Shown here: piece by piece, positions 26,148 through 34,738 of the stretch
Layout of the letters: each line of letters starts with the position of its first letter
Position numbering within the stretch: position 1 is the stretch's first letter
Origin: Streptomyces amritsarensis
Lineage (GTDB): Bacteria; Actinomycetota; Actinomycetes; Streptomycetales; Streptomycetaceae
DNA length: 64,000 nt
Assembly (NCBI RefSeq): GCF_001953875.1
Contig: NZ_MQUR01000013.1
Location: forward strand, 38,695-102,694
Reading direction: 5' to 3'
Program-made: the position numbers and the translations under genes
Notes under the pieces: model-generated
Told to the model about the DNA's origin: nothing
Databases searched by the model: none
What the model saw: the letters and a program-made list of their open reading frames with translations, nothing else

Positions 26148-27998
26148 CTACGCGGCCTGGACCTCGCGCTCGACCTGCTTCGGGACGGCCGCCACCAGGT
26201 TGTGCGTGCAGGTGCGGACCGGCTTGGGACGGCGGCGGCCGGCGAACAGGCGCGGCAGGGCCAGCGTCACGAAGCCCTCGGCCTGCATCGCGGCGAAGCC
26301 GATGCGGGGCAGGTCGCGGGTGGCGCGGAAGACCACGAAGCGCGGCTCCCAGCGGGGGCGGAACTTCGCGTTGAACTTGTACAGCGACTCGATCTGGAAC
26401 CAGCGGGAGAGGAAGACCAGCAGGCTGCGCCACATCCGCAGGACGGGGCCGGCGCCGATCTTCTCGCCGCGGGCCAGTGCCGAGCGGAACATCGCGAAGT
26501 TCAGCGAGACCCGCTCGATGCCCAGGGAGGGGGCGGCCTCCAGGGAGGCCACGATGAGCAGCTCGTTCATGCCGGGGTCGGCGCCGCGGTCACGGCGCAT
26601 CAGCTCCAGCGACATGCCGTCCTTGCCCCACGGTACGAAGTGCTGGATGGCCTTCAGGTCGCCGAAGGGGCTGGTGTCGCCCTCCTCGACGCGGTGTGCG
26701 GTGGCGATGAAGCAGTCGCCGTCGCCCGGGTCGCCGACCCGGCCCAGGGCCATCGAGAAGCCGCGCTCGGTGTCGGTGCCGCGCCAGGCCTCGGCGGCGC
26801 CGCGGACCTGCTCCAGCTCCTCCTCGGTCAGCTCGCTGACCCGGCGGACCTTGGTGGTGTAGCCGTTGCGCTCGATGCGCTTCACCATTTGGCGGACGTT
26901 GCGCATGGCGCGGCCCGAAAGGGAGAAGTCTTTGACATCGACAATCGCCTCGTCACCCAGCTCCAGGGCGTCCAGGCCGGTCTCGCGGGTCCAGACCTCG
27001 CCGCCGGTCTCGCTGCAGCCCATGACGGCCGGCGTCCAGGCGTGGGCCTTGGCCTCCTCCATGAACCGCTCGATCGCGCCGGGCCACGCCTCGACGTCGC
27101 CGATGGGGTCGCCGGAGGCGAGCATCACGCCGGAGACGACGCGGTAGGTGACGGCGGCCTTGCCGCTGGGGGAGAAGACGACGGCCTTGTCGCGGCGGAG
27201 CGCGAAGTGGCCGAGGGAGTCGCGGCCGCCGTGCTTGGCGAGGAGGCCGCGCAGCTGGGCCTCGTCGTCGGCGGTGAGGCGGGCGGCCGGGTGCTCGGGG
27301 CGGAAGGCCAGGTAGATGGTGGTCAGCGCGGTCAGCATGCCGAGGGCGCCGAGGGAGTAGCCGACCGTCCAGGACACCCGGCCGGCGTAGGCGACGGGGC
27401 CCTCGTAGCCGAAGAGGCCCTGGATGACGTGGGAGAGCTGCTCCGAGAGGCCCGGGTTGCCGACGACCTTGCCCGGGTGGACGTTGACGATGACCAGTCC
27501 GAGGCCGATGGAGCCGGCGCTCATGAGGACGAAGTTCGCGAGTGCCTTCCAGCGGCTGCGCGGGTCGGGCAGCGCCCTGAATTCGCCCTGGTGGCGCAGG
27601 AGCAGCGCGAGGAGCACTGCCGCGATGACCACGCCGATGATCGAGTTGCGGTAGATGAACTGCGCCGCCGCGCCCGCCGGCAGCAGGACGACGGCGGCCC
27701 GCCAGGCGCGCCGCTTGTGCCGCTTGAGGCCGTGGGCGAGCAGCAGGAGCAGGACGCCCGCGCTGATCGAGAGGGCGGCCGCGAACGGGCCGAGGGAACC
27801 CGGCAGCACTTCGGTGACCGCGTGGATCCGGCTGTGCCGGAAGCGCGGGAAGACACCCGCCGCGATGTCCAGAAGGCCGACGATCGTGACGGCCGTACCT
27901 ACCAGGCCGGGCACCGCCTCCGGCTGTGGGCCTCTGAGGATTCGGCGGATCCGGCTCGGAACCTGTCCCGACTTATCGCCATCTATCCTGCTAGACAT
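26148..27998 (-). CDS. MprF-like membrane protein with DUF2156 aminoacyltransferase domain
   Basis: A 616-residue protein. About six membrane segments fill the first 240 residues (for example LGPFAAALSISAGVLLLLLA and ALANFVLMSAGSIGLGLVIV). A cytoplasmic GNAT-like DUF2156 domain follows, with GHFALRRDKAVVFSPSGKAA, GDPIG, GDEAIVDVKDFSLSGRAMRN and a C-terminal FNAKFRPRWEPRFVVFR. This is the architecture of phosphatidylglycerol lysyltransferase-type proteins that use aminoacyl-tRNA to modify lipids, but no fused lysyl-tRNA synthetase is present. The acyl donor and acceptor are inferred from family only. ATG 27998. It is divergent from the membrane esterase gene. Confidence 0.85.
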   Translation of the reverse strand: MSSRIDGDKSGQVPSRIRRILRGPQPEAVPGLVGTAVTIVGLLDIAAGVFPRFRHSRIHAVTEVLPGSLGPFAAALSISAGVLLLLLAHGLKRHKRRAWRAAVVLLPAGAAAQFIYRNSIIGVVIAAVLLALLLRHQGEFRALPDPRSRWKALANFVLMSAGSIGLGLVIVNVHPGKVVGNPGLSEQLSHVIQGLFGYEGPVAYAGRVSWTVGYSLGALGMLTALTTIYLAFRPEHPAARLTADDEAQLRGLLAKHGGRDSLGHFALRRDKAVVFSPSGKAAVTYRVVSGVMLASGDPIGDVEAWPGAIERFMEEAKAHAWTPAVMGCSETGGEVWTRETGLDALELGDEAIVDVKDFSLSGRAMRNVRQMVKRIERNGYTTKVRRVSELTEEELEQVRGAAEAWRGTDTERGFSMALGRVGDPGDGDCFIATAHRVEEGDTSPFGDLKAIQHFVPWGKDGMSLELMRRDRGADPGMNELLIVASLEAAPSLGIERVSLNFAMFRSALARGEKIGAGPVLRMWRSLLVFLSRWFQIESLYKFNAKFRPRWEPRFVVFRATRDLPRIGFAAMQAEGFVTLALPRLFAGRRRPKPVRTCTHNLVAAVPKQVEREVQAA

Positions 27999-28150
27999 CG
28001 CTTCCCGTTGCTCCGCGAGAGATCAAGTGGCCGAAGGCCGCGACAGCCTCCGGTGTGTGGTGCGTCCCTTAGGACGACAGCGGCGGGGAACGGGTTCACT
28101 CTTCCGCCGGAAATTTCCAGTCCTGCCATCAGAAAGTCGACTGACTGCTC

Positions 28151-29260
28151 ATGGGTCTCACCAGTAATACGGTCCTGGCGCTGGCCGTCCTCGCCGGTGT
28201 GCTGCTGTTCGCCGCCACCATCTGGTTCTGGCCGAAGCTCTCCGGCCGCACCTGGCGTGCGTTCGCCGGCCGGATCGGGCTCCTGCTGGCGACCCAGCTG
28301 GCGCTGTTCTCGGCTGTGGGCCTCGCGGCCAACAAGTCGTTCCTGTTCTACGGTTCCTGGGCCGACCTGTTCGGCCAGGAGACGTCGATGGGCAAGGTCG
28401 TCGACCACTCGATGAGCAGCAAGGACATCAAGGTCGTCGACAAGCAGAAGCTGGACGTGCCCGGCGGCGCCAAGCCCCAGGTGGGCGGTCAGATCCTGAA
28501 GGTCGCCATATCCGGGCAGAAGTCGAAGATAACGAGCCCGGGCTACGTGTGGCTGCCGCCGGAGTACTTCCAGCCGCAGCACAAGGACGAGAACTTCCCC
28601 GTGTCCGTCGTCCTGACGGGCTACCCGGGCACCGCGGAGAACCTGATCAAAGGGCTCGACTACCCGATGAAGGCCTTCAGCCTGTCCAAGTCGGGCAAGA
28701 TGAAGCCGATGATCCTGGTCATGCTGCGTCCGACGGTGGCGCCCCCGCGGGACACCGAGTGCGTCGACATCCCCGGCGGCCCGCAGACCGAGACCTTCTT
28801 CGGGGTGGACCTCCCGCAGGCCATCCAGGACACCTTCCGGGTCGGCAAGAAGCCCGAGAACATGGGCTTCATCGGCAACTCCACGGGCGGTTACTGCGCC
28901 CTGAAGATCGCCGCGCACTACCCGCAGACGTTCGGTGCCGCCGCGGGCCTGTCCGCCTACTACGACGCTCCCGACGACCCGACGACCGGTGACCTGTTCC
29001 ACGGCGACGAGAAGCTGAAGAAGCGCGCGGACATCCTGCACGTGATGGAGAACAAGAAGCCGGCAGGTACGTCCTTCCTCGTCACCAGCAGCGAGAAGGG
29101 CGAGCCGAACCTCGCGGACACCAGGAAGTTCATCAAGAAGGTGCAGGGCCCGGACCGGGTCTCGTCCATCATCCTCGACAGCGGCGGCCACAACTTCAAC
29201 ACGTGGCGCCGTGAGATCCCGCCGATGCTGGTGTGGATGAGCGGCCGCATCCAGGCCTGA
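28151..29260 (+). CDS. Membrane-anchored esterase-family alpha/beta hydrolase
   Basis: A 369-residue protein with two N-terminal hydrophobic segments (VLALAVLAGVLLFAATIWFW and LLLATQLALFSAVGLAA) and an extracytoplasmic alpha/beta-hydrolase of the esterase D / antigen 85 group. The nucleophile elbow is GFIGNSTGGYCAL (about residue 240). The catalytic histidine is in DSGGHNFNTW. The YVWLPPEYF strand is typical of secreted esterases. ATG 28151. It is divergent from the MprF-like gene (152-base spacer), which suggests a shared role in cell-envelope lipid modification or hydrolysis (inference). A terminator follows. Confidence 0.85.
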   Translation: MGLTSNTVLALAVLAGVLLFAATIWFWPKLSGRTWRAFAGRIGLLLATQLALFSAVGLAANKSFLFYGSWADLFGQETSMGKVVDHSMSSKDIKVVDKQKLDVPGGAKPQVGGQILKVAISGQKSKITSPGYVWLPPEYFQPQHKDENFPVSVVLTGYPGTAENLIKGLDYPMKAFSLSKSGKMKPMILVMLRPTVAPPRDTECVDIPGGPQTETFFGVDLPQAIQDTFRVGKKPENMGFIGNSTGGYCALKIAAHYPQTFGAAAGLSAYYDAPDDPTTGDLFHGDEKLKKRADILHVMENKKPAGTSFLVTSSEKGEPNLADTRKFIKKVQGPDRVSSIILDSGGHNFNTWRREIPPMLVWMSGRIQA

Positions 29261-29288
29261 CGGTCGTGCGGTGCGGCGGCCGGAGCAG

Positions 29289-29312
29289 GGGCCCGACCGG
29301 GAGGTCGGGCCC
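29289..29312. terminator. Convergent hairpin terminator
   Basis: Perfect ten-base stem GGGCCCGACC / GGTCGGGCCC with loop GGGA, followed on the plus strand by TTCGTCTC, between the esterase gene and the ABC ATPase gene. Confidence 0.8.
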
Positions 29313-29335
29313 TTCGTCTCATCCCCTCCGCCTTC

Positions 29336-30301
29336 TCATGCCTCCTGCAACTGCGCCCGGCGCAGCGCCCGGTGGACACCCTCGGGAGTCAGTACGCCGG
29401 CCAGCTCGCCGGTGTCCGGGTCGGTGACGCCGATGCGGCCGGAGTCCTCCTGGAGCAGTGCGGCGAGCGCCTCGCGCAGCGTCGCGCCGAGCGCCACCGA
29501 CGTCCGCGGCGGCTGCGGCCCCTCCGCCGGTGCCAGGTCGCCGGCCCCGAGCGTGGTGACGGCGAGCCGCTTGAGGCCGCGGTCGGCGCCGACGAAGGAG
29601 GCCACGTAGGGGGTGGCGGGGTCTCCCAGCACCGCCGCCGGCCGGTCGAACTGCTCGATGGTGCCCGTCCCGTAGACCGCGATGCGGTCGCCGAGCCGGA
29701 TCGCCTCCTCCAGGTCGTGCGTGACCAGCAGGATCGTCTTGCGCACGGTCTTCTGCAGGGTCAGGAACTCGTTCTGGAGCCGCTCGCGCACCACCGGGTC
29801 CACCGCGCCGAAGGGTTCGTCCATCAGCAGCACCGGCGGATCGGCGGCGAGCGCGCGGGCGACGCCGACGCGCTGGCGCTGCCCGCCCGACAGCTGCTCC
29901 GGGTACCGGCCGCCGTACACCGACGGGTCCAGGCCCACCAGTTCGAGCAGCTCGGCCGCGCGGGCGCGGGCCGCGGCCCTGGGGGTGCCGATCAGCTGCG
30001 GCACGGTCGCGGTGTTCTCCAGCACGGTCTTGTGCGGGAAGAGCCCGACCTGCTGGATGACGTACCCGATGCGGCGGCGCAGCTCGACCGGGTCGGCGGC
30101 CGCGATGTCCTCACCGTCCAGCAGGATCCGGCCGGAGGTGGGGTCGATGAGCCGGTTGACCATCTTCATCGTGGTCGTCTTGCCGCAGCCGGACGGCCCG
30201 ACCAGCGTGACGAGCTCTCCTTCCGCCACCTCGAAGGACAGGTCCTCGACGGCCGTCGTCCCGTCGGGGTAGCGCTTGGTCACATGCTCGAATCGGATCA
30301 C
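29336..30301 (-). CDS. Osmoprotectant ABC transporter ATP-binding protein with CBS-like tail
   Basis: A 321-residue ATPase of the glycine betaine/carnitine/choline (OpuC/ProV) group. Walker A GPSGCGKTT (about residue 38), Q-loop VIQQVGLFPH, signature LSGGQRQRVGVARALA, Walker B VLLMDEPFGAVD and H-loop LVTHDLEEA are intact. The C-terminal part (TLREALAALLQEDSGRIGVTD, then GVLTPEGVHRAL) is a single CBS-like region, the osmosensing module of this family. GTG 30301 is set by the start of the conserved VIRFEHVTKRYPDG; the longer open frame upstream is antisense to the permease genes. It is transcribed away from the permease/binding-protein genes but belongs with them. Confidence 0.92.
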   Translation of the reverse strand: MIRFEHVTKRYPDGTTAVEDLSFEVAEGELVTLVGPSGCGKTTTMKMVNRLIDPTSGRILLDGEDIAAADPVELRRRIGYVIQQVGLFPHKTVLENTATVPQLIGTPRAAARARAAELLELVGLDPSVYGGRYPEQLSGGQRQRVGVARALAADPPVLLMDEPFGAVDPVVRERLQNEFLTLQKTVRKTILLVTHDLEEAIRLGDRIAVYGTGTIEQFDRPAAVLGDPATPYVASFVGADRGLKRLAVTTLGAGDLAPAEGPQPPRTSVALGATLREALAALLQEDSGRIGVTDPDTGELAGVLTPEGVHRALRRAQLQEA

Positions 30302-30442
30302 GGACCCATCTTTCCCCACGGGCGCCGCCCGATTGTGAAGGGCGTGTTGCCCCCGTGCGAAGGATTCCGGCCATCGACTGCGAGGGGGGTTAGGGTCGTT
30401 CAAGGCCGGGTGATCGAGCGTGTGTGCGTGTGGAGACGGGGG

Positions 30443-31150
30443 GTGGGGCGCGTGTCGGGGCAGAACTGCCTGGTGGCGAACGACTGGATCTGCTGGGACT
30501 ACGTCACCTCCCGCTCCCAGGAGCTCACCGATGCCACCGTCGAGCACGTGTGGATCACCGGCGCGTCCGTCCTGATCGGCCTGGTCGTGTCCGTGCCGCT
30601 CGCCCTGCTGGCCCGCCGCGGCAGGCGCTGGTCGGCGCCGGTGCTCACCTTCACCACCCTGCTCTACACGGTCCCCTCGCTGGCCATGTTCTCCCTTCTG
30701 CTGCCCGTCTTCGGGCTCTCGGCGGCGCTGGTCGTGACCGGTCTGGTGCTGTATTCGCTGACCATCCTGGTCCGCAACGCGCTGGCCGGCCTGGAGGCGG
30801 TCCCCGAGGAGGTGCGGGAGGCCGCGCGCGGCATGGGATACGGCCCGGGGCGGCTGCTGTGGCAGGTGGAACTGCCGCTGGCGCTGCCCGCGCTGCTCGC
30901 CGGCGTACGGATCGCCACGGTCTCGACGGTCGCGCTGACCACGGTCGGCTCCATCGTCGGCAAGGGCGGCCTCGGCAACCTCATCGCGCCCGCGGTGAAC
31001 AGCTCCTTCAAGGCGCAGGTCCTCACCGCGTCGGTGCTGTGCGTGCTGCTGGCGCTCGTCGCGGACCTGCTGCTGCTCGGCCTGCAGCGGCTGCTCACGC
31101 CGTGGACGCGGGCCGGCGTCCGGCCGGCCGGCCGTGCGAAGGGGGCCTGA
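30443..31150 (+). CDS. Osmoprotectant ABC transporter permease 1
   Basis: A 235-residue OpuCB/ProW-like permease with about six membrane helices, opening LTDATVEHVWITGASVLIGL and LALLARRGRRW. The coupling-loop (EAA) motif is EEVREAARGMGYGPGRLLW, followed by IGKGGLGN-like GSIVGKGGLGNLI. GTG 30443 has GGAGA six bases upstream; GTG 30452 is a possible alternative. It ends three bases before the second permease, so translation is coupled. Confidence 0.88.
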   Translation: MGRVSGQNCLVANDWICWDYVTSRSQELTDATVEHVWITGASVLIGLVVSVPLALLARRGRRWSAPVLTFTTLLYTVPSLAMFSLLLPVFGLSAALVVTGLVLYSLTILVRNALAGLEAVPEEVREAARGMGYGPGRLLWQVELPLALPALLAGVRIATVSTVALTTVGSIVGKGGLGNLIAPAVNSSFKAQVLTASVLCVLLALVADLLLLGLQRLLTPWTRAGVRPAGRAKGA

Positions 31151-31153
31151 CCC

Positions 31154-31822
31154 ATGGGTGTGGCGGCAGGGGCCTGGGAGTGGCTCGCGAGCGGCGCCAA
31201 CTGGTCCGGGGAGAACGGTGTGTGGCACCGGCTCGGCGAGCACGTCTACGTCAGCGGGCTCGCCCTGGCGATCGCCTGCGCGATCGCGCTGCCCGTCGGC
31301 CTGTACCTCGGCCACCTCGGCCGGGGCGGAACCCTCGCGGTCAACGTCTCCAACGCCGGTCGGGCCGTTCCGGTCTTCGCGGTGCTGGCGCTCTTCATGG
31401 TCTCCCCGCTGCGCAACGCGGGCTACCTGCCGACGGTCGCCGCCCTCGTGCTGTTCGCCGTCCCGCCGCTGCTGACCAACGCCTACGTCGGCATGCGCGG
31501 GGTGGACCGTTCGGTGGTGGAGGCCGCCCGCGGGATGGGCATGTCCGGCGGGCAGCTCTTCTGGCGGGTGGAACTCCCGCTCGCGCGCGGCCTGGTGATG
31601 ACCGGGCTGCGTTCGGGCTCCGTGCAGGTCATCGCCACGGCCACGATCGCCGCCATGGTCGGGCAGGGCGGCCTCGGCCGGATCATCACCGCCGGCTTCA
31701 ACACCTACAACACCCCGCAGGTCGTCGCCGGGGCCCTGCTCGTGGCCGCCCTGGCCCTGCTGGTGGAGGGCGTACTGGTGGCGGCGGAACGGCTGCTGCC
31801 CCGGACCGGCGCCCACCGCTGA
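31154..31822 (+). CDS. Osmoprotectant ABC transporter permease 2
   Basis: A 222-residue OpuCD-like permease paralogous to the preceding gene. Hydrophobic helices include YVSGLALAIACAIALPVGLY and VPVFAVLALFMVS. The EAA loop is VVEAARGMGMSGGQLFWRV, and a second motif is MVGQGGLGRIITAG. The two permeases probably form a heterodimer driven by the ATPase at 29336-30301. The substrate-binding lipoprotein follows after 32 bases. Confidence 0.9.
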   Translation: MGVAAGAWEWLASGANWSGENGVWHRLGEHVYVSGLALAIACAIALPVGLYLGHLGRGGTLAVNVSNAGRAVPVFAVLALFMVSPLRNAGYLPTVAALVLFAVPPLLTNAYVGMRGVDRSVVEAARGMGMSGGQLFWRVELPLARGLVMTGLRSGSVQVIATATIAAMVGQGGLGRIITAGFNTYNTPQVVAGALLVAALALLVEGVLVAAERLLPRTGAHR

Positions 31823-31854
31823 TTCCCGTCCCCCTTCTCGAACGGAGCAACTCC

Positions 31855-32835
31855 ATGACCAAGTCCACGCGCGCCCTCGGCGCGTCCCTGGGCGTCCTGG
31901 CCCTGACGGTGTCGCTGGCCGCGTGCGGCGGCGACAGCCTGGAGAAGAGCAAGGACGCAGGCTCCTCCGCCGCCCCGGCCGCGGGCGGCAAGGGCAGCCT
32001 GGTGATCGGCGCGGCCGGGTTCACCGAGTCGAACGTGCTGGCGGAGCTGTACGCGCAGGTCCTGGGGGACGCGGGCTACAGCACGTCCGTCAAGACGGTC
32101 AACAACCGGGAGCTGTACGAGCCGTCGCTGGAGAAGGGCGAGATCGACGTCGTCCCCGAGTACGCGGCCACGCTCGCGGAGTTCCTGAACGCCAAGGTGA
32201 ACGGCCCCAAGGCGCCCGAGGAGAAGCCGGTCGCGTCGAGCGACGTCGCGGCGACGGTGGCGGGCCTGGAGAAGCTCGCGGCCCCGCTCGGGCTGAAGGT
32301 GCTGCCCGCGGGCTCGGCGGTCGACCAGAACGCATTCGCGGTGACCAAGGAATTCGCCGAGAAGAACAACCTCAAGTCGCTTTCCGATCTTGGCAAGTCG
32401 GGGCTGAAGGTGAAGATCGCGGCGGGCGACGAATGCGCCGTGCGGCCCTTCTGCGGTCCGGGGCTGACCGCAAGATACGGAATTCAGGTTTCCGGGATTG
32501 ACCCGAAGGGCGTCGGCACCCCGCAGGCCAAGCAGGCGGTCAAGGACGGCGTCGACCAGCTCGTGCTCACCACGACCACGGACGCCACCCTCGACAGCTT
32601 CGGCCTGGTCCTGCTGGAGGACGACAAGAAGCTCCAGAACGCCGACAACGTCCTGCCCGTGGTCAACGCCAAGGACGCCGGAGCCCCCGAGATCGCGGCT
32701 GCGCTCGACAGGCTGACGAAGGTGCTCACGACCGCGGACCTGGTCGACCTGAACCGGAAGGTGGACGCCGAGCGCGCCAAGCCGGCCGACGTCGCGAAGG
32801 CCTACCTGGAGTCGAAGGGCCTTGTGAAGAAGTAG
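31855..32835 (+). CDS. Osmoprotectant ABC transporter substrate-binding lipoprotein
   Basis: A 326-residue OpuCC/OpuAC-type (PF04069) binding protein for a quaternary ammonium compound such as betaine, choline or carnitine. The lipobox LSLAACGG places the lipidated cysteine at about residue 24. The mature protein starts with a Ser/Ala-rich tether, then LVIGAAGFTESNVLAELYAQVL and NRELYEPSLEKGEIDVVPEYAATLAEFLN, conserved for this family. CGGAG precedes the ATG by seven bases. It is the last gene of the permease operon; a hairpin follows. Confidence 0.92.
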   Translation: MTKSTRALGASLGVLALTVSLAACGGDSLEKSKDAGSSAAPAAGGKGSLVIGAAGFTESNVLAELYAQVLGDAGYSTSVKTVNNRELYEPSLEKGEIDVVPEYAATLAEFLNAKVNGPKAPEEKPVASSDVAATVAGLEKLAAPLGLKVLPAGSAVDQNAFAVTKEFAEKNNLKSLSDLGKSGLKVKIAAGDECAVRPFCGPGLTARYGIQVSGIDPKGVGTPQAKQAVKDGVDQLVLTTTTDATLDSFGLVLLEDDKKLQNADNVLPVVNAKDAGAPEIAAALDRLTKVLTTADLVDLNRKVDAERAKPADVAKAYLESKGLVKK

Positions 32836-32860
32836 TGCCTACTGGTTGATGGAGAAATGT

Positions 32861-32900
32861 GGGGTAACTGCCCGGGAACAGATTGCCGGGTGGGTACCCC
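32861..32900. terminator. Imperfect hairpin after the ABC transporter operon
   Basis: GGGGTA...CCCGG pairs with CCGGG...TACCCC around a short loop, starting 25 bases after the binding-protein stop. Confidence 0.55.
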
Positions 32901-32932
32901 ATACGACCTCTACGCACTGTAAATTTCAGGCC

Positions 32933-33931
32933 ATGCCCCGTGGACGCCACCGCAATCCCGAACCCCTGCACCGGCTGCTCACGCCGACGGCCGTCGCCGG
33001 TGTATCCGTCATCAGCGCCGGCGCCGCCTGGCTGCTGGCCGGCCCCGACGACGCCACCGCGCTGAGGCTGCTCGTGGCGCTCGCCGCGGCCGCCGGGATC
33101 GCCGGCGCCGTCGTGATGCGAGCCTGGGACCGCAGTGCGGGCCGCAGGGTCGCGGAACTCGCCCGTGAGCGGGTCAAGGACGAGTGGCGCACCGAGGAGC
33201 GGATAGCCGAGCTGGAGTCCGACCTCGAAGAGGCCCGGATGCTGCGGGCCAGGCTCGACGCCAAGCTGCGCGCCAAGCGCGTCGAACTGGCGGGCCTGCG
33301 GGGCGAGCACGCGGCGCTGCTGCGCCGGTACGCCACGGCCGAGACCGAGCGCGCCAGCGCTCTGGAGAAGCGTCGGCTGCTGGCCATCGAGGCCTCGTCG
33401 AGCACGGCCGGGGCCGACCCCAAGCAGCTCCCGGCCGTCTCCGAGGAGCGCACCTCGGCGGGCGCACCCACCTCGGTCGGCTATGCCCGGGCCCACGCGG
33501 CCATGGCGGCGCTGGCCCGCAAGGCCCAGGAGCGGGCGCTGCCGAAGGCGCGGGCGGTGGGGGAGCTGCCCGCGTCGGCCACGGCCACCGCCACCTCGGT
33601 CCCGGCCCGCCGGCAGGCGGCCGCCGTGGCCCCGTACGCGGCCCAGCGGCGTACGGCCTCCCGTGTGGAGGGCGGCTTCGACTTCTTCGGCACCAAGAAC
33701 TCGGCGCAGGCGCGTGCGGCGATCGAGGCGGTGCAGAACGAGGACCTGGCCGACGTGGTGGGAGCGGAGGCCCTCGCCGTGCACAAGGCGGAGTCCGCGC
33801 AGGAGACGGCCGAGCCGGAGTTCAAGCCGCCGACCGACGAGACCCGCGCGGTGGGCCAGGTCATCGACCTGACGGCGCACGACGAGACCGAGCCGATCGA
33901 CGTGGTCCGGCTGCGCACCGCGATCTCGTAG
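32933..33931 (+). CDS. Coiled-coil membrane protein of unknown function
   Basis: A 332-residue protein conserved in streptomycetes, function unknown to me. A basic start (MPRGRHRNPEPLHRLL) is followed by two hydrophobic segments (AVAGVSVISAGAAWLLA and LRLLVALAAAAGIAGAVVM). A heptad-rich charged coiled coil of about 100 residues comes next (RVAELARER ... ERIAELESDLEEARMLRARL ... LLRRYATAETERASALE), then an Ala-rich C terminus with VEGGFDFFGTKNSAQARAAIEAVQ. ATG 32933 is chosen over the further-upstream ATG 32846 because the latter runs through the hairpin at 32861-32900. A scaffold or morphogenesis role is possible but unsupported. Confidence 0.75.
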   Translation: MPRGRHRNPEPLHRLLTPTAVAGVSVISAGAAWLLAGPDDATALRLLVALAAAAGIAGAVVMRAWDRSAGRRVAELARERVKDEWRTEERIAELESDLEEARMLRARLDAKLRAKRVELAGLRGEHAALLRRYATAETERASALEKRRLLAIEASSSTAGADPKQLPAVSEERTSAGAPTSVGYARAHAAMAALARKAQERALPKARAVGELPASATATATSVPARRQAAAVAPYAAQRRTASRVEGGFDFFGTKNSAQARAAIEAVQNEDLADVVGAEALAVHKAESAQETAEPEFKPPTDETRAVGQVIDLTAHDETEPIDVVRLRTAIS

Positions 33932-34030
33932 TCTGCGCCCCGCGCCGTACCGCCCCGCCCGGCGCCGTCCCGCCCTTCCCGCTCGCCTCGGGCTGCCCGT
34001 CCTGACCTGGCCGGCCCCGGTGCCCGCCGG

Positions 34031-34624
34031 TCAGGGACCGTACGAGGCCACCAGTCGGGCCAGGTGGCGGCCCGCCGTCAGGAGCGGGGTCCGGCTTTGG
34101 GTGACCTGTGAGGTCATTTCCGCGCCCTCCAGGGTGTTGACCACGGTGACCGCCAGATCGCGCGCCTCCTGCTCCGGGTAGCCGGACGCCAGGAGCTTCG
34201 CGGCGACCAGCTCCTGCCAGTGGGCGAAGGCCCGGGCGCAGGCCGCCTGCACATCGGGCAGGCGGCCCACCGTCTCCAGGGCGGTGGCCGTCACCGGGCA
34301 GCCGTCGCGCCAGTCGGACGCCTCCAGGGCCTCCGCGAGCAGGCCGGTGACCGCCTCGACAGCCTCCGCCGGGTCCGGGCGGGCGGCGAGCCCCGCCCGC
34401 AGGAGCGCGGCGAACTCCTCGTCGCCGAAGTGGATCGCGGCCACCGCGAGCTCCTGCTTGCCGCCCGGGAAGAAGTGGTACAGCGAGCCCAGGGTGGCCT
34501 GCGCCTCGCGGACCAGCTGTTTGACCGGGGTGTTCTCGTAGCCGCCGTGCTGCATGAGGCGGGAGGCGGTGCGGACCAGCCGCTCGCGCGTTCCCAGCTC
34601 TGTCTTCGTCCCTGTCGCTGCCAT
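34031..34624 (-). CDS. TetR-family regulator (LmrA/YxaF type)
   Basis: A 197-residue TetR-family repressor. The N-terminal HTH is TRERLVRTASRLMQHGGYEN, then VKQLVREAQATLGSLYHFFPGGKQEL, with the GSLYHFFPGGK signature of the LmrA/YxaF subgroup. The C-terminal ligand-binding domain contains the subgroup's DGCPVTATALE. ATG 34624. It is divergent from the imine-reductase-like gene. The 114-base spacer has two near-identical operator-like palindromes, 26 bases upstream of each start, so it probably represses both itself and its neighbour until an unknown ligand binds. Confidence 0.88.
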   Translation of the reverse strand: MAATGTKTELGTRERLVRTASRLMQHGGYENTPVKQLVREAQATLGSLYHFFPGGKQELAVAAIHFGDEEFAALLRAGLAARPDPAEAVEAVTGLLAEALEASDWRDGCPVTATALETVGRLPDVQAACARAFAHWQELVAAKLLASGYPEQEARDLAVTVVNTLEGAEMTSQVTQSRTPLLTAGRHLARLVASYGP

Positions 34625-34650
34625 GGACGGATCCTACCCGGAGGATTGGA

Positions 34651-34666
34651 TAGAGCGTTCGTTCTA
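34651..34666. promoter_or_regulatory. TetR operator, copy 1
   Basis: TAGAGCGTTCGTTCTA, an imperfect palindrome with perfect TAGA/TCTA ends, 26 bases upstream of the TetR start. It matches copy 2 at 15 of 16 positions. This TAGA-N8-TCTA form is typical for LmrA/YxaF-type regulators. Confidence 0.7.
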
Positions 34667-34697
34667 GTCCCGTGCTACGGTCGTGCCGAGCGCTGGA

Positions 34698-34713
34698 TAG
34701 AGCGTTCTTTCTA
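34698..34713. promoter_or_regulatory. TetR operator, copy 2
   Basis: TAGAGCGTTCTTTCTA, 25 bases upstream of the oxidoreductase start and 47 bases from copy 1. Both copies are preceded by GGA. This is the site expected to control the target gene. Confidence 0.7.
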
Positions 34714-34738
34714 CTCACGATGCCTGGGGGAGAGCTCC

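Noticed and set aside
30302..31816. Extension of the ABC ATPase frame upstream by 500 codons
   Set aside because: Antisense to two clear permease genes; family similarity begins at VIRFEHV.
32846..32932. Longer N terminus for the coiled-coil protein
   Set aside because: The extra codons run through the hairpin following the ABC operon and do not look like protein sequence of this family.
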